In this document: positions 44,550 to 54,019 of the stretch, piece by piece
Numbering within the stretch: the first letter of the stretch is position 1
How the letters are laid out: each line of letters begins with the position of its first letter
NCBI RefSeq assembly: GCF_001610895.1
Contig: NZ_CP011273.1
Span: 5,952,001-6,016,000, forward strand
Origin: Planctomyces sp. SH-PL62
GTDB taxonomy: Bacteria; Planctomycetota; Planctomycetia; Isosphaerales; Isosphaeraceae
Direction: 5' to 3'
DNA: 64,000 nt
The notes under the pieces: model-generated
What the model was told of the DNA's origin: nothing
Seen by the model: only the letters and a program-made list of their open reading frames with translations
Database searches by the model: none
Translations under genes and position numbers: made by a program

Positions 44550-45886
44550 CCCCCGACATGGCCACGCAACGTCAGACCGACCCGTCCGACCTCTGGCGCG
44601 CGATCGTCCAGGCCGGGGGGGTCCAGCCCTACATCGACGCCCAGCTCGCCGAGCGCGGCTTCCTCGTCGCCCGCCGCGAGACCGACGGCCTGTCGGATCG
44701 CGAGCTGGCCGACTACAAGAAGTCGCTGAAAGCCGAGGCGAAGGAGCGCGACCGCCTGCGGCGCGAGACCTGGGCCGCCTATCGCGCCGAGCACATCGTC
44801 CACCTCGGCGACGGCGTCTTCTGGAGCGACGAGCCCGGCCCCGACAAATGGGACCTCCCCAACGCCGAGGTGCAGGCCGCCGAGAACGAGCTCCCCCCGC
44901 TCGACTCGCCCCGACAGCTCGCCGAGGCGCTCGGCCTGACGATCCCCCAGCTCCGCTGGCTCGCGTTCCACCGCGACGCCGCCAGGCGGATCCACTACCG
45001 GCGCTTCACCATCCCCAAGCGCGACGGCACCGAACGGGCCATCTGGGCGCCGATGCCCCGATTGAAGCAGGCGCAACACTGGATCCTCCGCAACATCGCC
45101 GAGAGGCTGCCGGTGCACGGCGCGGCCCACGGCTTCCTCCCCGGACGGTCGATCCTCTCGAACGCCGCCGCCCATCACGACCCGAAGGTCGTGGTGCGGA
45201 TCGACCTCAAGGACTTCTTCCCGACCGTCACCTGGCGTCGCGTGAAGGGGCTCTTCCGCAAGGCCGGATACCGCGAGCACGTCGCGACCTTGCTGGCCTT
45301 GATCTGCACGGAGTCGCCCCGCGAGGTCGTCGAGCAGGACGGCGAGACCTACTACGTGGCCCTCGGGCCGAGGTGCCTGCCGCAAGGGGCGCCGACGAGC
45401 CCGGCCGTCACGAACGCGCTCTGCCTCCGGCTCGACCGACGGCTCTCCGGCCTCGCTCGCCGTCAGGGCTGGCGCTACACCCGCTACGCCGACGACCTCA
45501 CGTTCAGCCGAGCTTCGGGGTCGGACGCGCCCCCGGCGGTCGGACGGCTGCGCGGCTCGGTGCGCCGGATCGTCGAGGCGGAAGGCTTCGCGGTCCACGA
45601 CAAGAAGACGGCCGTCGGGCGTCGAGGAGGGCGGCAGTCGATCACCGGCCTCGTCGTCAACGGCGACCGCCCCCCGCGCGTCGACCGGGAGTTCAAGCGG
45701 AACCTCCGCGCGGCGATCCACAACCTCGCCTCGGGCAAGGAGCCCAGGGACGCCGAGCCGCCCCAGGTCCTCGCCGGCCGTGCGGCGTACGTCGCCATGA
45801 CCGACCCGGCGCTCGGCAAGGCGCTCCTGGACGAACTCTCGCGAGCCGTCGACCAGGCCGCGGCCGGCTCGCCTCCGAGGTCGTGA
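44546..45886 (+). CDS. Retron-type reverse transcriptase
   Basis: 446-aa RNA-dependent DNA polymerase. The ATG overlaps the SWIM stop (ATGA). RT motifs are all present: IPKRDGTERAIWAPMPRLK, GFLPGRSI, VVVRIDLKDFFPTVTW (motif A Asp), LPQGAPTSPAVTNALCLRLD (motif B) and the catalytic YADD (314-317). Two retron hallmarks are visible: NAxxH (Asn206-His210) and an ITG variant of the VTG motif (366-368, ITGLVVN). The ~115 residues before the RT fold are helical and charged. It is not a group II intron RT: no maturase/X or HNH domain follows. It should make an msDNA from a cognate msr-msd RNA, candidate at 32.7-33.0 kb. Confidence 0.92.
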   Translation: MTPDMATQRQTDPSDLWRAIVQAGGVQPYIDAQLAERGFLVARRETDGLSDRELADYKKSLKAEAKERDRLRRETWAAYRAEHIVHLGDGVFWSDEPGPDKWDLPNAEVQAAENELPPLDSPRQLAEALGLTIPQLRWLAFHRDAARRIHYRRFTIPKRDGTERAIWAPMPRLKQAQHWILRNIAERLPVHGAAHGFLPGRSILSNAAAHHDPKVVVRIDLKDFFPTVTWRRVKGLFRKAGYREHVATLLALICTESPREVVEQDGETYYVALGPRCLPQGAPTSPAVTNALCLRLDRRLSGLARRQGWRYTRYADDLTFSRASGSDAPPAVGRLRGSVRRIVEAEGFAVHDKKTAVGRRGGRQSITGLVVNGDRPPRVDREFKRNLRAAIHNLASGKEPRDAEPPQVLAGRAAYVAMTDPALGKALLDELSRAVDQAAAGSPPRS

Positions 45887-45970
45887 GCGACCGCGCAGGC
45901 CCCGTCGATCCCGGCCAGCCTCGCGATCTTGTGAGCGATTCCGGCGTGGGGATCGACCACGCCGACAACC

Positions 45971-46600
45971 ATGTTTATGGTGGATGAAAGGCGAAACCGC
46001 CCCAGCCGTCGGCGACCGGCTGGTCGACTACGATGGTCTTGGGCGGAGTTCGGCGACGAGATGGGACGGATGCGGAAGGAGACGGTTGCGCACGTGGCTG
46101 GCGTGAGAGGGTTCTTTCGTGGCATCAGAGGGAGCGTCGTCGCCGCCGGCGTCTTGTTGGTCTGGGACGGAGCGTTTTTCGGAACGTTCCTCTTCTCGAT
46201 GCTCATCTGTCCGATTTGGTTTCTCGTCAGCCTCGTGAAGAATGCGATCCAACGCCCCGGCTGGGGTCTCGCTCTTGTCAGGATCGGAATACCCGCGTTG
46301 ACGTTGGGGCTTCTCAAGGCCAACGACGCCGTTCAACTCAGGGTGGCCGAGGTGAACGCTCAGCGAATCGTGGCGGCTTGCGAGGAGTATCACGACGACA
46401 ACGGCAGGTTCCCCAAGAATCTCGACGAACTCGTACCGCAATACCTGAATTCCGTTCCAGCCGCCAAGTATTGCATGGGCCCGCCGGGCAGCTTTGCTTA
46501 TTACAACTCTGGAACCCCCCTGCTCGTGTGGCAGGTGGTTCCGCCGTACTATCGGAAAATCTACAATTTTGATCGGCGGAGCTGGAGTTACCTCGATTAG
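45971..46600 (+). CDS. Membrane protein with pilin-like C-terminal domain
   Basis: 209 aa if it starts at 45971; ATGs at 46061 and 46070 are equally possible and no start has a good ribosome site. Hydrophobic segments cover SVVAAGVLLVWDGAFFGTFL with the following FSMLICPIWFLVSLV, and LVRIGIPALTLGLL. The C-terminal domain has NAQRIVAACEEYHDDNGRFP then LDELVPQYLNSVP, the pattern of type II secretion/pseudopilin-related proteins in planctomycetes. Role unknown. It follows the RT gene by 84 bases but its family has no link to retrons. A short GCCCGA/TCGGGC hairpin lies at 46640-46653. Confidence 0.6.
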   Translation: MFMVDERRNRPSRRRPAGRLRWSWAEFGDEMGRMRKETVAHVAGVRGFFRGIRGSVVAAGVLLVWDGAFFGTFLFSMLICPIWFLVSLVKNAIQRPGWGLALVRIGIPALTLGLLKANDAVQLRVAEVNAQRIVAACEEYHDDNGRFPKNLDELVPQYLNSVPAAKYCMGPPGSFAYYNSGTPLLVWQVVPPYYRKIYNFDRRSWSYLD

Positions 46601-46789
46601 GGCAAGCAGGGAGCCGGAGGGTCGGACCGCCCGGGATCAGCCCGAAATCGGGCGATGAGAATCATCTGCACTTTCCGGGAATTTGATAAATGGGCCAACC
46701 CTGGTCGTTCCTTGGTTGAAGGCTTGAGCCGACCTCTGATCGGTCGCCGCTCGAACGAGGCGAGCGTTGCGGGATGAGTCGGCGCGGAA

Positions 46790-47215
46790 TCACCGCAGCA
46801 GGAACGACCGCGCCCGGCCCCGGATCGCCTTCCAGTCGGGGTGCTCCCGGAAGCCCTGATTCGTCCAGAACCCTTCCTCGAAGGCTTCTCCCCCGAGACT
46901 TCGTCGTTCGAGGATCGCGTCGACCTCTTCGACGACCTTCATCACGGCGAGATCGCGGGCGTCCGGGTACTTCGCGAGGATGCAGCCTCGGAAGTGGTCC
47001 AGGTCCTCGGCCTGATCGTCGGGGACGGATACGCCCCCACCGATCCGGGCGATGGTATTCTCGGGTGCATCGGCGAACGCGGCGAGGATCGAATACAGCT
47101 CGCGAAACCACCAGAGGTCGCAATCCTCGATCCGGCCCATGTCCGACCGCAGCTCCCGGCTCGAAGGTATCAGGTGGACGAGGACCGGCTCGCCCGGGAC
47201 GATGGAGGTTACCAC
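46790..47215 (-). CDS. Hypothetical passenger protein of the insertion element
   Basis: About 141 aa from a GTG at 47215; an internal ATG (MGRIEDCDLWW) is an alternative start. Composition is protein-like and acidic (IEDCDLWWFRELYSILAAFA; DDQAEDLDHFRGCILAKYPD; WTNQGFREHPDWKAIRGRA). No known domain recognised. It lies inside the inverted repeats, divergent from the transposase and 33 bases away. Either it is a genuine passenger or a host gene whose 5' end was lost; the ends and target duplication favour the first. Confidence 0.55.
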   Translation of the reverse strand: MVTSIVPGEPVLVHLIPSSRELRSDMGRIEDCDLWWFRELYSILAAFADAPENTIARIGGGVSVPDDQAEDLDHFRGCILAKYPDARDLAVMKVVEEVDAILERRSLGGEAFEEGFWTNQGFREHPDWKAIRGRARSFLLR

Positions 47216-47248
47216 ACCAAACCATCGACCTGAGCGGAGCCGGCCCCG

Positions 47249-48580
47249 ATGACATCCTCGCATCCGACGCCCGCCCCCTGCCAGTGGTTCGTCCGTCTCT
47301 CCGGCCCGCTCGACCGACGGTCGGCGCCCCGGCTCGCCCTGCTGTTCGTCGGCGCGGTGCTGGCTCACGGCCGGCGGACCGTCACGACGTGGATTCGGGC
47401 CGCGGGGCTGAGCGGCCGCTTCCAGTCCTGCTACATCGCCGTCGCGGCGGCCGGGAGGGAGGCCAGCTCGATCGCCGGCCGCTTGCTGAACGAGGTCGTC
47501 GCGCCGCTCGCGACGGGGCGGGGTCGGCTGACGCTGGCGCTCGACGATACGCCGACGCGGCGCTACGGCCCGTATGTCCAGGCCGCCGGCGTGCATCACA
47601 ACCCGACGCCCGGCCCGGCCGGATCGCCGCACGTCTACGGCCACGTCTTCGTGGTGCTGGCGCTGCTGGTCGAGCATCGGTCCTGGGGCGTGATCGGCCT
47701 GCCGCTGCTGTCGCGGCTGTACGTCCGGCGGGTGGACCTGCCGGCGATCGCCCCCAAGCATCGGCCCGCGTTCCGCACCAAACTGGAGATGGCCGTCGAG
47801 CTATTGCGATGGGCGAGGCCGTGGCTCGGCCTGATGAAGAGGCCGATCTGGGTCGTGGCCGACGGCGCCTACGCGAAGAAGGAGCTGCTGAAGCCGGCGA
47901 AGGCCCTGGGGATGACGGTCGTCAGCCGGCTCCGCAAGGACGCGGCGCTGCGGACCATCCCCGGCCCCAGGCCGTCGGGCAGGCGGGGTCGCCCTCGCGT
48001 CTACGGCGAGCGAGTCGTCGACCTGGCCAAGCGGGCCGGTCAGAAGCGGGGCTGGTCGCGAGGCTCCTTCGACCTCTACGACGGCGCCGAGGTTAAGCGT
48101 TACAAGACGTTCCTGGCGACGTGGCGGCCGGCCGGCGGCGTGATCCTGGTCGTGCTGGTCGACGAGCCGCACGGCTGGCGGGCCTACTTCTGCACCGACC
48201 CCGAAGCCACGGTCGCCGACGTCCTGACGACGATCGCGGATCGCTTCAGCCTGGAGGTAGCCTTCCGCGAGATCAAGGAAGTCGTCGGGGCGGGGAAGCA
48301 GCAGGTGCGGTTCATCCACGCGAGCGTCGGGGCTTTCCACGTCTGCCTCTGGACCTACACCCTGACGGAGGCCTGGGCGTGGAGACGGTCGGAGGCCGAG
48401 TTGGTGGACCGCTCCGACTCGCCGTGGGACTCGCAGCTGCGCCGACCGAGCCATGCCGACAAGCGCCGGGCCTGGCGCCGCGAGATCCTGGCCGGGGAGA
48501 TTCTCGCGATCCTGCGGTCCGGCCCGACCGACGCGGAAATTCAAGCCGCCGCCGACAGGCTGCTGCGGCTCGCGGCCTGA
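47249..48580 (+). CDS. DDE transposase, IS701/DDE_5-like
   Basis: 443 aa. The catalytic triad can be placed: Asp in LALDDTPTRRYGPYV, Asp in IWVVADGAYAKKELL and Glu in FSLEVAFREIKEVVGAGKQQ, the YREK-like region of IS4/IS701-type enzymes. The layout PCQWFVRLSGPLDRRSAPRL at the N-terminus is shared by many planctomycete transposases. Full length, no frameshift, so probably active. Ends of the element are at 46666 and 48606. Confidence 0.88.
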   Translation: MTSSHPTPAPCQWFVRLSGPLDRRSAPRLALLFVGAVLAHGRRTVTTWIRAAGLSGRFQSCYIAVAAAGREASSIAGRLLNEVVAPLATGRGRLTLALDDTPTRRYGPYVQAAGVHHNPTPGPAGSPHVYGHVFVVLALLVEHRSWGVIGLPLLSRLYVRRVDLPAIAPKHRPAFRTKLEMAVELLRWARPWLGLMKRPIWVVADGAYAKKELLKPAKALGMTVVSRLRKDAALRTIPGPRPSGRRGRPRVYGERVVDLAKRAGQKRGWSRGSFDLYDGAEVKRYKTFLATWRPAGGVILVVLVDEPHGWRAYFCTDPEATVADVLTTIADRFSLEVAFREIKEVVGAGKQQVRFIHASVGAFHVCLWTYTLTEAWAWRRSEAELVDRSDSPWDSQLRRPSHADKRRAWRREILAGEILAILRSGPTDAEIQAAADRLLRLAA

Positions 48581-48760
48581 TGCTTATGCAATCTCAGAAA
48601 GTGCAGAATCATCCAAGGGCGTGTTATCATGGCATGAAAGAATCTTCCCGCACGACCGGAGCCGCCCCCCCTCCACGAGAGCAGGGGCCCTCCCGGAGTC
48701 GTTCGTCGCGACCGTCGCCGACGCATCCGAACTGTCGAGACACGATCTGCGAGACTCGTC

Positions 48761-51700
48761 ATGCCGAAGACCTGGAACCCATCGTTTCGCACGCTTTGGG
48801 TCCTGGCGATCGGGCTCGGGGTGGTCGCGGCCTCCGACGCCCATTCGGCTCACGCCCAGGGCGTCGACTTCGTCCGCGACGTGAGGCCGATCTTCCAGAA
48901 GCGGTGCGACTCCTGCCACGGCGCCGCGAAGCAGAAGGGGGGCCTCCGCCTGGACGTCAAGTCCGAGGCCTTCAAGGGGGGCGACGCCTACGGCCCCGCC
49001 GTCATCCCGGGCGATGCGGAGGAGAGCCCACTCCTTCAGCTCGTGGAGTCCGAGGATGAAGGCGACCGCATGCCGTCGTCGGGCGACCCGCTCCCCCCCG
49101 ACGAGATCGCGACGCTGAGGGCCTGGATCGAACAGGGGGCGGTCTGGCCCGACGGCGTCGACCTGGTGAAGCTGGAAGACCGTCTCGACCACTGGTCGTT
49201 CAAGCCGGTCCAGGCCCCGGCCGCCGTCGAGCGCGAGCCCGTCGCCGACGCCTCGGCCGGGAACGTGATCGACCGGATGATCCTCGCCCGGTTGCAGCAG
49301 GAAGGGCTTGAGCCGGCTCCCGAGGCCGACCGCGTCACCTGGCTCCGGCGCGTCTACTTCGACCTGATCGGGCTCCCGCCGACGCCCGAACAGGCCGCCG
49401 CCTTCCTCGGCGACGGCCGCCCCGACGCCTACGAGCGCGTCGTCGAGGACCTGCTCGCCTCGCCCCGTTACGGTGAGCGCTGGGCGCAGCACTGGCTGGA
49501 CGTCGTCCGCTACGCCGACACGCACGGCTTCGAGGTGAACACGGAACGCCCCAACGCCTGGCCGTATCGCGATTACGTGATCGCATCGTTCAACGCCGAC
49601 ACGCCGTACGACCGATTCGTCCGCGAGCAACTCGTCGGCGATGCGATGGGCGCGGACGCCGCGACCGGCTTCCTGGTAACGGCCTCGGTCCTCCTGCCGG
49701 GCCAGATCGGCGCGGACGACATCTCGAAGCGGCTGGCGCGGCAGGACGCGATCGACGAGATCGTGGTGAACATCGGCCAGACCTTCCTCGGCCTGAGCAT
49801 CGGTTGCGCCCGCTGCCACGACCACAAATTCGACCCGATCACCGCCCGCGACTATTACGCGATGCAGGCCTTCGTCGCCGGCGTGGAGTATGACGACCGC
49901 GAGATGCGGACTCCCGAATCCGTCGAACGGCGACGGCAGGTCGCGGGCCTCAAGTCGCAGGTCGCCGAACTCGACCGGACGCTCGGCCGGTTCGAGCCGC
50001 CGGCCCGGCCCGGACGGGTCCAGGCCAGGGAGCCGAGCCCGACGCTCAACGAGGAGACCTTCGCCACGGTCGAGGCCCGGTTCGTCCGCTTCACCATCCA
50101 CGACGCGAACCTCCACCCGACGCTCGGCCTGATCGAGCCCTGTATCGACGAGTTGGAAGTCTTCACAGACGAGCCGACCCCGCGCAACGCGGCCCTGGCC
50201 GCCAACGGGGGCAAGGTCGCGGCCTCGGGGAGCCGGACCTCGGACATCCATCGGCTTGAGCATCTGAACGACGGCCGATTCGGCAACTCCTGGAGCTGGA
50301 TGTCCGACGAGCCGGGCCGGGGGACGGTCACGGTCGAACTGGCCGAGCCGACCCCCATCAACCGGATCACCTGGAGCCGCGACCGCGAGGGGGTCCTCGG
50401 CGATCGGCTCGCCACCGCCTACACGATCGAAGCGGGCCCCTCGCTCGACGCCCTGAGCACCCTCGTCGACGCCGCCCCTTCGCGTCCCGCCGTGAAGCCG
50501 CAGGTCAACAACGACCGCTTCGCCCCGGTCGCGACCCGTCGGGTGCGGTTCACCGTCCTCGCCACGAATCAGCTCGAGCCCTGCATCGACGAACTCGAAG
50601 TCTTCGAAGTCTCCGGGCGTAACGCAGCGCTCGCCGGCGCGGGCGCGGGGGTCTCGGTCCGCTCGTCGGGAGACACCGTCGTCGCCGACCGCCATGAACT
50701 CCAATTCATCAATGATGGGCAATACGGCAACTCCCGTAGCTGGATGTCGAACGAAACCGGCAAGGGCTGGGTCGAGATCGACCTGGGGACCGAGCGGACG
50801 ATCGAGCGCGTGAGCTGGGGACGCGATCGCCGGGGTGAATACGGGGATCGGCTCGCGATCGACTATCGGATCGAGGTGCAGGCCCCGGACGGGTCGTGGC
50901 GAACCGTGGCCGACGCCTCGGACCGCCGCCGTTTCGTCCCCGAGGCGCGCGAGACCGCCCCCACCTATTCCACGGCCTGGCTCGACGCGGACGACGCCCG
51001 CAAGGTCCGCGCGATCGAGGCCGACCGGAAGGCGCTCGAGGCTCGCATCACCGCCGCCGACCGTGCGGATCTCGCCTTCGCGGGCACCTTCCGCAAGCCC
51101 GACTCGATCCACCTGTTGAATCGCGGCGACCCCGAACAGCCGAGAGAGGAAGTCGTCCCGGCCCTCCTCTCCGCGCTGGGGGGGGCCGCACTCGACGGCG
51201 AGACCGCCGAGCAGGAACGTCGCCGCGTGCTGGCCGAATGGATCGCGTCGCCCGAGAATCCGCTGACCGCGCGGGTCATGGTCAACCGCATCTGGCAGGG
51301 GCATTTCGGCGCGGGATTGGTCGAGACGGCGAGCGACTTCGGAAGGATGGGGGCCAAGCCGTCCCACCCGGAACTGCTCGACTGGCTGGCCGCCGAGTTC
51401 GTCCGCTCCGGCTGGTTGGTCAAGCGGATGCATCGCCTGATCGTCCTGTCCGCCACCTACCGCCAGTCGTCCCGGTTCCATCCCGAGGCCGCCGCCCGAG
51501 ACGCGGACGCGCGGCTGCTCTGGCGATTCCCGCCGCGACGGCTCGACGCCGAGACGATCCGCGACTCGATGCTGGCCGTCGCCGGCCGGCTCGATCCGAA
51601 GATGGGGGGGCCGGGGTTCGACCTGTTCGACAAGCGCGGCGGCCTGACCGGCTTCATCCCCGTCGAGTCGTTCCAGGGGGACGGCCTCCGCCGCATGATC

Positions 51701-52054
51701 TACGCCCACAAGGTCCGGCGGGAGCGCGACGCCGTCTTCGGCGCGTTCGACTGTCCGGACGCCGGCCAGAGCACCGCCCGCCGCCGCGAGTCGACCACCC
51801 CCATCCAGGCCCTCAACCTCTTCAACAGCCGCTTCACGCTCGACCAGGCCGAAGCCTTCGCCGCCCGCGTGGCGCGGGACCAGAACGGCGACGGCGGCGT
51901 GGACGGGCAGGTGCGACGGGCCTATCAACTGGCGCTGAGTCGCGACCCGGAGGAGGCGGAAGCCGCCGACGCCCGGGACGTCGTCGTCCGCTTCGGCGCG
52001 GCCGCGCTCTGTCGCGTGCTGCTGAACTGCAACGAATTCCTCTTCACGCCCTGA
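48761..52054 (+). CDS. Planctomycete cytochrome C/DUF1549/DUF1553 protein with two discoidin-like inserts
   Basis: 1097 aa, exported (signal peptide [20 protein letters not shown]). Order: planctomycete cytochrome c domain (PSCyt1) with CDSCH (Cys49-His53) and [18 protein letters not shown]1549 (~165-370; [29 protein letters not shown]); two tandem F5/8 type C-like carbohydrate-binding copies (~435-565 and ~585-720, each with PCIDELEVF, a LNDG/INDG and a SWSWMS or SRSWMS motif); DUF1553 (~820-1090; [33 protein letters not shown]). Such proteins are paired with DUF1501 partners and are implicated in polysaccharide use at the cell envelope; the biochemical role is unproven. The DUF1501 gene starts 10 bases downstream. 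Confidence 0.9.
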   Translation: MPKTWNPSFRTLWVLAIGLGVVAASDAHSAHAQGVDFVRDVRPIFQKRCDSCHGAAKQKGGLRLDVKSEAFKGGDAYGPAVIPGDAEESPLLQLVESEDEGDRMPSSGDPLPPDEIATLRAWIEQGAVWPDGVDLVKLEDRLDHWSFKPVQAPAAVEREPVADASAGNVIDRMILARLQQEGLEPAPEADRVTWLRRVYFDLIGLPPTPEQAAAFLGDGRPDAYERVVEDLLASPRYGERWAQHWLDVVRYADTHGFEVNTERPNAWPYRDYVIASFNADTPYDRFVREQLVGDAMGADAATGFLVTASVLLPGQIGADDISKRLARQDAIDEIVVNIGQTFLGLSIGCARCHDHKFDPITARDYYAMQAFVAGVEYDDREMRTPESVERRRQVAGLKSQVAELDRTLGRFEPPARPGRVQAREPSPTLNEETFATVEARFVRFTIHDANLHPTLGLIEPCIDELEVFTDEPTPRNAALAANGGKVAASGSRTSDIHRLEHLNDGRFGNSWSWMSDEPGRGTVTVELAEPTPINRITWSRDREGVLGDRLATAYTIEAGPSLDALSTLVDAAPSRPAVKPQVNNDRFAPVATRRVRFTVLATNQLEPCIDELEVFEVSGRNAALAGAGAGVSVRSSGDTVVADRHELQFINDGQYGNSRSWMSNETGKGWVEIDLGTERTIERVSWGRDRRGEYGDRLAIDYRIEVQAPDGSWRTVADASDRRRFVPEARETAPTYSTAWLDADDARKVRAIEADRKALEARITAADRADLAFAGTFRKPDSIHLLNRGDPEQPREEVVPALLSALGGAALDGETAEQERRRVLAEWIASPENPLTARVMVNRIWQGHFGAGLVETASDFGRMGAKPSHPELLDWLAAEFVRSGWLVKRMHRLIVLSATYRQSSRFHPEAAARDADARLLWRFPPRRLDAETIRDSMLAVAGRLDPKMGGPGFDLFDKRGGLTGFIPVESFQGDGLRRMIYAHKVRRERDAVFGAFDCPDAGQSTARRRESTTPIQALNLFNSRFTLDQAEAFAARVARDQNGDGGVDGQVRRAYQLALSRDPEEAEAADARDVVVRFGAAALCRVLLNCNEFLFTP

Positions 52055-52064
52055 GGTGCCCCCG

Positions 52065-53534
52065 ATGACTCGCCAATCCGAGGGCCTCTCCACGATCGGC
52101 CGGGGCTGGTTGGATCGCCGCCGGTTCCTCTCCAGCGCGGCGACGGGCCTGGGCTCGATCGCGCTGGCGAGCCTCCTGGGCCGCGATGGTTTGCTCGCCG
52201 CGGAGCCCCCCGCGATCGACCCGGGCCGCCCCTTCGCCCCAAGGCCGCCGCACTTCCCGGCGAAGGCGAAGAACGTGCTGGTCATCTTCTGCGCCGGGGC
52301 CGTCAGCCAGCTTGAGACGTGGGACTACAAGCCCGAGCTGATCAAGTACGACGGCCAGCCCTTGCCGGGCGGCCCGGCCGTCACCTTCCAGGGGCCCGCC
52401 GGGAATCTCGCCCGCCCGCAGTACGAATTCCGGCCTCGGGGCCAGACCGGCAAGATGGTCTCGGACATGCTCCCGCACCTGGCGGAACTCACCGACGACA
52501 TCGCCTTCATCCATTCGCTCACCAGCAAGAGCAACACCCACGGCCCCGCCGAGAACTTCCTGTCGACCGGCTTCGTCCTCGACGGCTTCCCGAGCCTCGG
52601 CTCCTGGGCCAGCTACGCGCTCGGCAGCGAGAACCAGAACCTCCCCGCCTACGTCGCGATCCCTGACCCGCGCGGGGTGCCGCAGAACGGCTCGAACAAC
52701 TGGGGCCCCGGCTTCCTCCCCGCGGCCTTCCAGGGCACGCCGCTGAGTGCCAAGGACCCGGTCCGCCACCTGTCCCCGCCCGGCGTCGGGCCCGATTCCG
52801 ACCTCGCCGCGCGCGACCTCTTGCAGCGGATGAACCGCCGCCACCTGGAAGCCCATCCGGGCGACGGCAAGCTCGCCGCCCGCATCGCCAGCTACGAGCT
52901 GGCCGCGCGGATGCAGCTCAGCATCCCCCAGATCGGCGACCTCTCCACCGAGCCCGAGCACATCCTCCGCCTCTATGGGGCCGACGACACGACCAACCCC
53001 ATCAAGGCCGCGTTCGCCCGCAACTGCATCATGGCCCGACGACTGATCGAGAGCGGCGTCCGCTTCGTGCAGCTCTTCAACGGCGCCTACGCCAGCGGCG
53101 GCGAGCTGAACTGGGACGGCCACAGCAAGCTCAGGGAACAGTACGACCGGCACGCCGCCATCCTCGACCAGCCCGCCGCCGGCCTCATCCGCGACCTCAG
53201 ACAGCGCGGCCTGCTGGAAGAGACACTGGTGGTCTGGTGCACCGAATTCGGCCGCATGCCGATGTTCCAGAAGGGCGCGCAGGGCCGCGACCACAACCCC
53301 GACGGCTTCACCTGCTGGCTCACCGGCGCCGGCGTCAAACCGGGCATCAGCCACGGCGTCACCGACGACCTCGGCCAGCGCGCGATCCAGAACATCCACC
53401 CCCTCTACGACTTCAACGCCACGATCCTCCACCTCCTCGGCCTCGACCACGAATCCCTGACCTTCGAACACAACGGCGTCCGCCGCCGCCTCACCAACGT
53501 GGAAGGCGACGTCATCACCGAGATCCTGGCCTGA
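52065..53534 (+). CDS. DUF1501 protein with Tat signal
   Basis: 489 aa. ATG 52065 lies 8 nt after GAGG and 10 bases past the DUF1553 stop; GTG 52056 is the in-frame alternative. The N-terminus has a twin-arginine signal ([20 protein letters not shown]), so it is exported folded. The body is of the DUF1501/sulfatase-like alkaline phosphatase superfamily ([57 protein letters not shown]-type ending [19 protein letters not shown]). Always found with DUF1549/DUF1553 proteins in planctomycetes; likely the same complex. Confidence 0.9.
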   Translation: MTRQSEGLSTIGRGWLDRRRFLSSAATGLGSIALASLLGRDGLLAAEPPAIDPGRPFAPRPPHFPAKAKNVLVIFCAGAVSQLETWDYKPELIKYDGQPLPGGPAVTFQGPAGNLARPQYEFRPRGQTGKMVSDMLPHLAELTDDIAFIHSLTSKSNTHGPAENFLSTGFVLDGFPSLGSWASYALGSENQNLPAYVAIPDPRGVPQNGSNNWGPGFLPAAFQGTPLSAKDPVRHLSPPGVGPDSDLAARDLLQRMNRRHLEAHPGDGKLAARIASYELAARMQLSIPQIGDLSTEPEHILRLYGADDTTNPIKAAFARNCIMARRLIESGVRFVQLFNGAYASGGELNWDGHSKLREQYDRHAAILDQPAAGLIRDLRQRGLLEETLVVWCTEFGRMPMFQKGAQGRDHNPDGFTCWLTGAGVKPGISHGVTDDLGQRAIQNIHPLYDFNATILHLLGLDHESLTFEHNGVRRRLTNVEGDVITEILA

Positions 53535-53612
53535 CCGACTAATCGTGGGAATCAGGACGACAAGCGTGCGAGGCGAGATGGAGATCGCGACGCAAGTCGC
53601 GATGAGGCAGGA

Positions 53613-53657
53613 AATGGGCGATGAGGGATTCGAACCCCCGACCTCCTACGTGTAAGA
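53613..53657 (-). repeat. Left copy of a 45-bp tRNA-Val(TAC) 3'-end repeat (att site)
   Basis: On the minus strand this is the 3' part of a tRNA: anticodon loop CTTACAC (TAC), GTAGG stem strand, variable loop, T arm GGGGG/CCCTC with TTCGAAT, and acceptor strand ATCGCCC plus A73. The matching 5' half (GTAGG complement and acceptor GGGCGAT) is missing beyond 53657, so it is an attachment-site remnant, not a gene. It is identical to 55706-55750. A GNRA hairpin (ATCGCGAC, GCAA, GTCGCGAT, 53584-53603) precedes it. Confidence 0.88.
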
Positions 53658-53799
53658 CACCGCAGGCCGTCGACCTTCCACCCAGTCAGTGCGTCGGCAA
53701 CTCCCGATTTCACAAGGAATTGTACCTCGCCGAGCCCGCACGTCAACCCGGCCCAAACTCGCCCGGATTGGTCCAATTTCGCCGATTTTCGACGGTAAT

Positions 53800-53814
53800 C
53801 CGGTAGTCTACCGG
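53800..53814. promoter_or_regulatory. 15-bp palindrome CCGGTAGTCTACCGG
   Basis: Exact copy of the sequence before the tRNA-Ala island integrase, here 143 bases inside the left att copy of the mini-island and 206 bases before the DUF5677-like gene. A second ATT-flanked half is not seen. Confidence 0.55.
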
Positions 53815-54019
53815 GATCTGGAACCATCCCTTTGGCCTCGACGATCCAACCCCGGGACTCAAAGCCTGAGCCACATGACGCCCCCAGACCTAGCGAATGT
53901 CGATCTCACGTAGGCACACGGGGTATGCTCAATTGAGGACAGGCTGTATGGTTGTTTGAATCCAATCGGTCGATCGGCCGGTTCCTGGCAGACAAACATC
54001 ATCCAGAGTGGAGCGGGCT

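Larger units (their letters stand above)
46666..48606. mobile_element. 1.94-kb insertion element with passenger ORF
   Basis: Terminal inverted repeats CTGCACTTTC (46666-46675) and its complement (48597-48606) are directly flanked by a 6-bp target duplication AATCAT (46660-46665 and 48607-48612). Pairing continues imperfectly inward for another ~15 bases. Inside are a DDE transposase gene (+) and a divergent ORF (-) of unknown function. The insertion is intergenic, between the pilin-like gene and the DUF1549/DUF1553 gene. Confidence 0.75.

Noticed and set aside
44546-45886. Group II intron RT or diversity-generating retroelement
   Set aside because: No maturase or HNH domain and no intron structure; no template/variable repeat pair or target gene. 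Retron NAxxH and ITG motifs are present instead.
48584-52285. 1233-codon minus-strand frame
   Set aside because: Antisense to the DUF1549/DUF1553 gene; no recognisable protein features.
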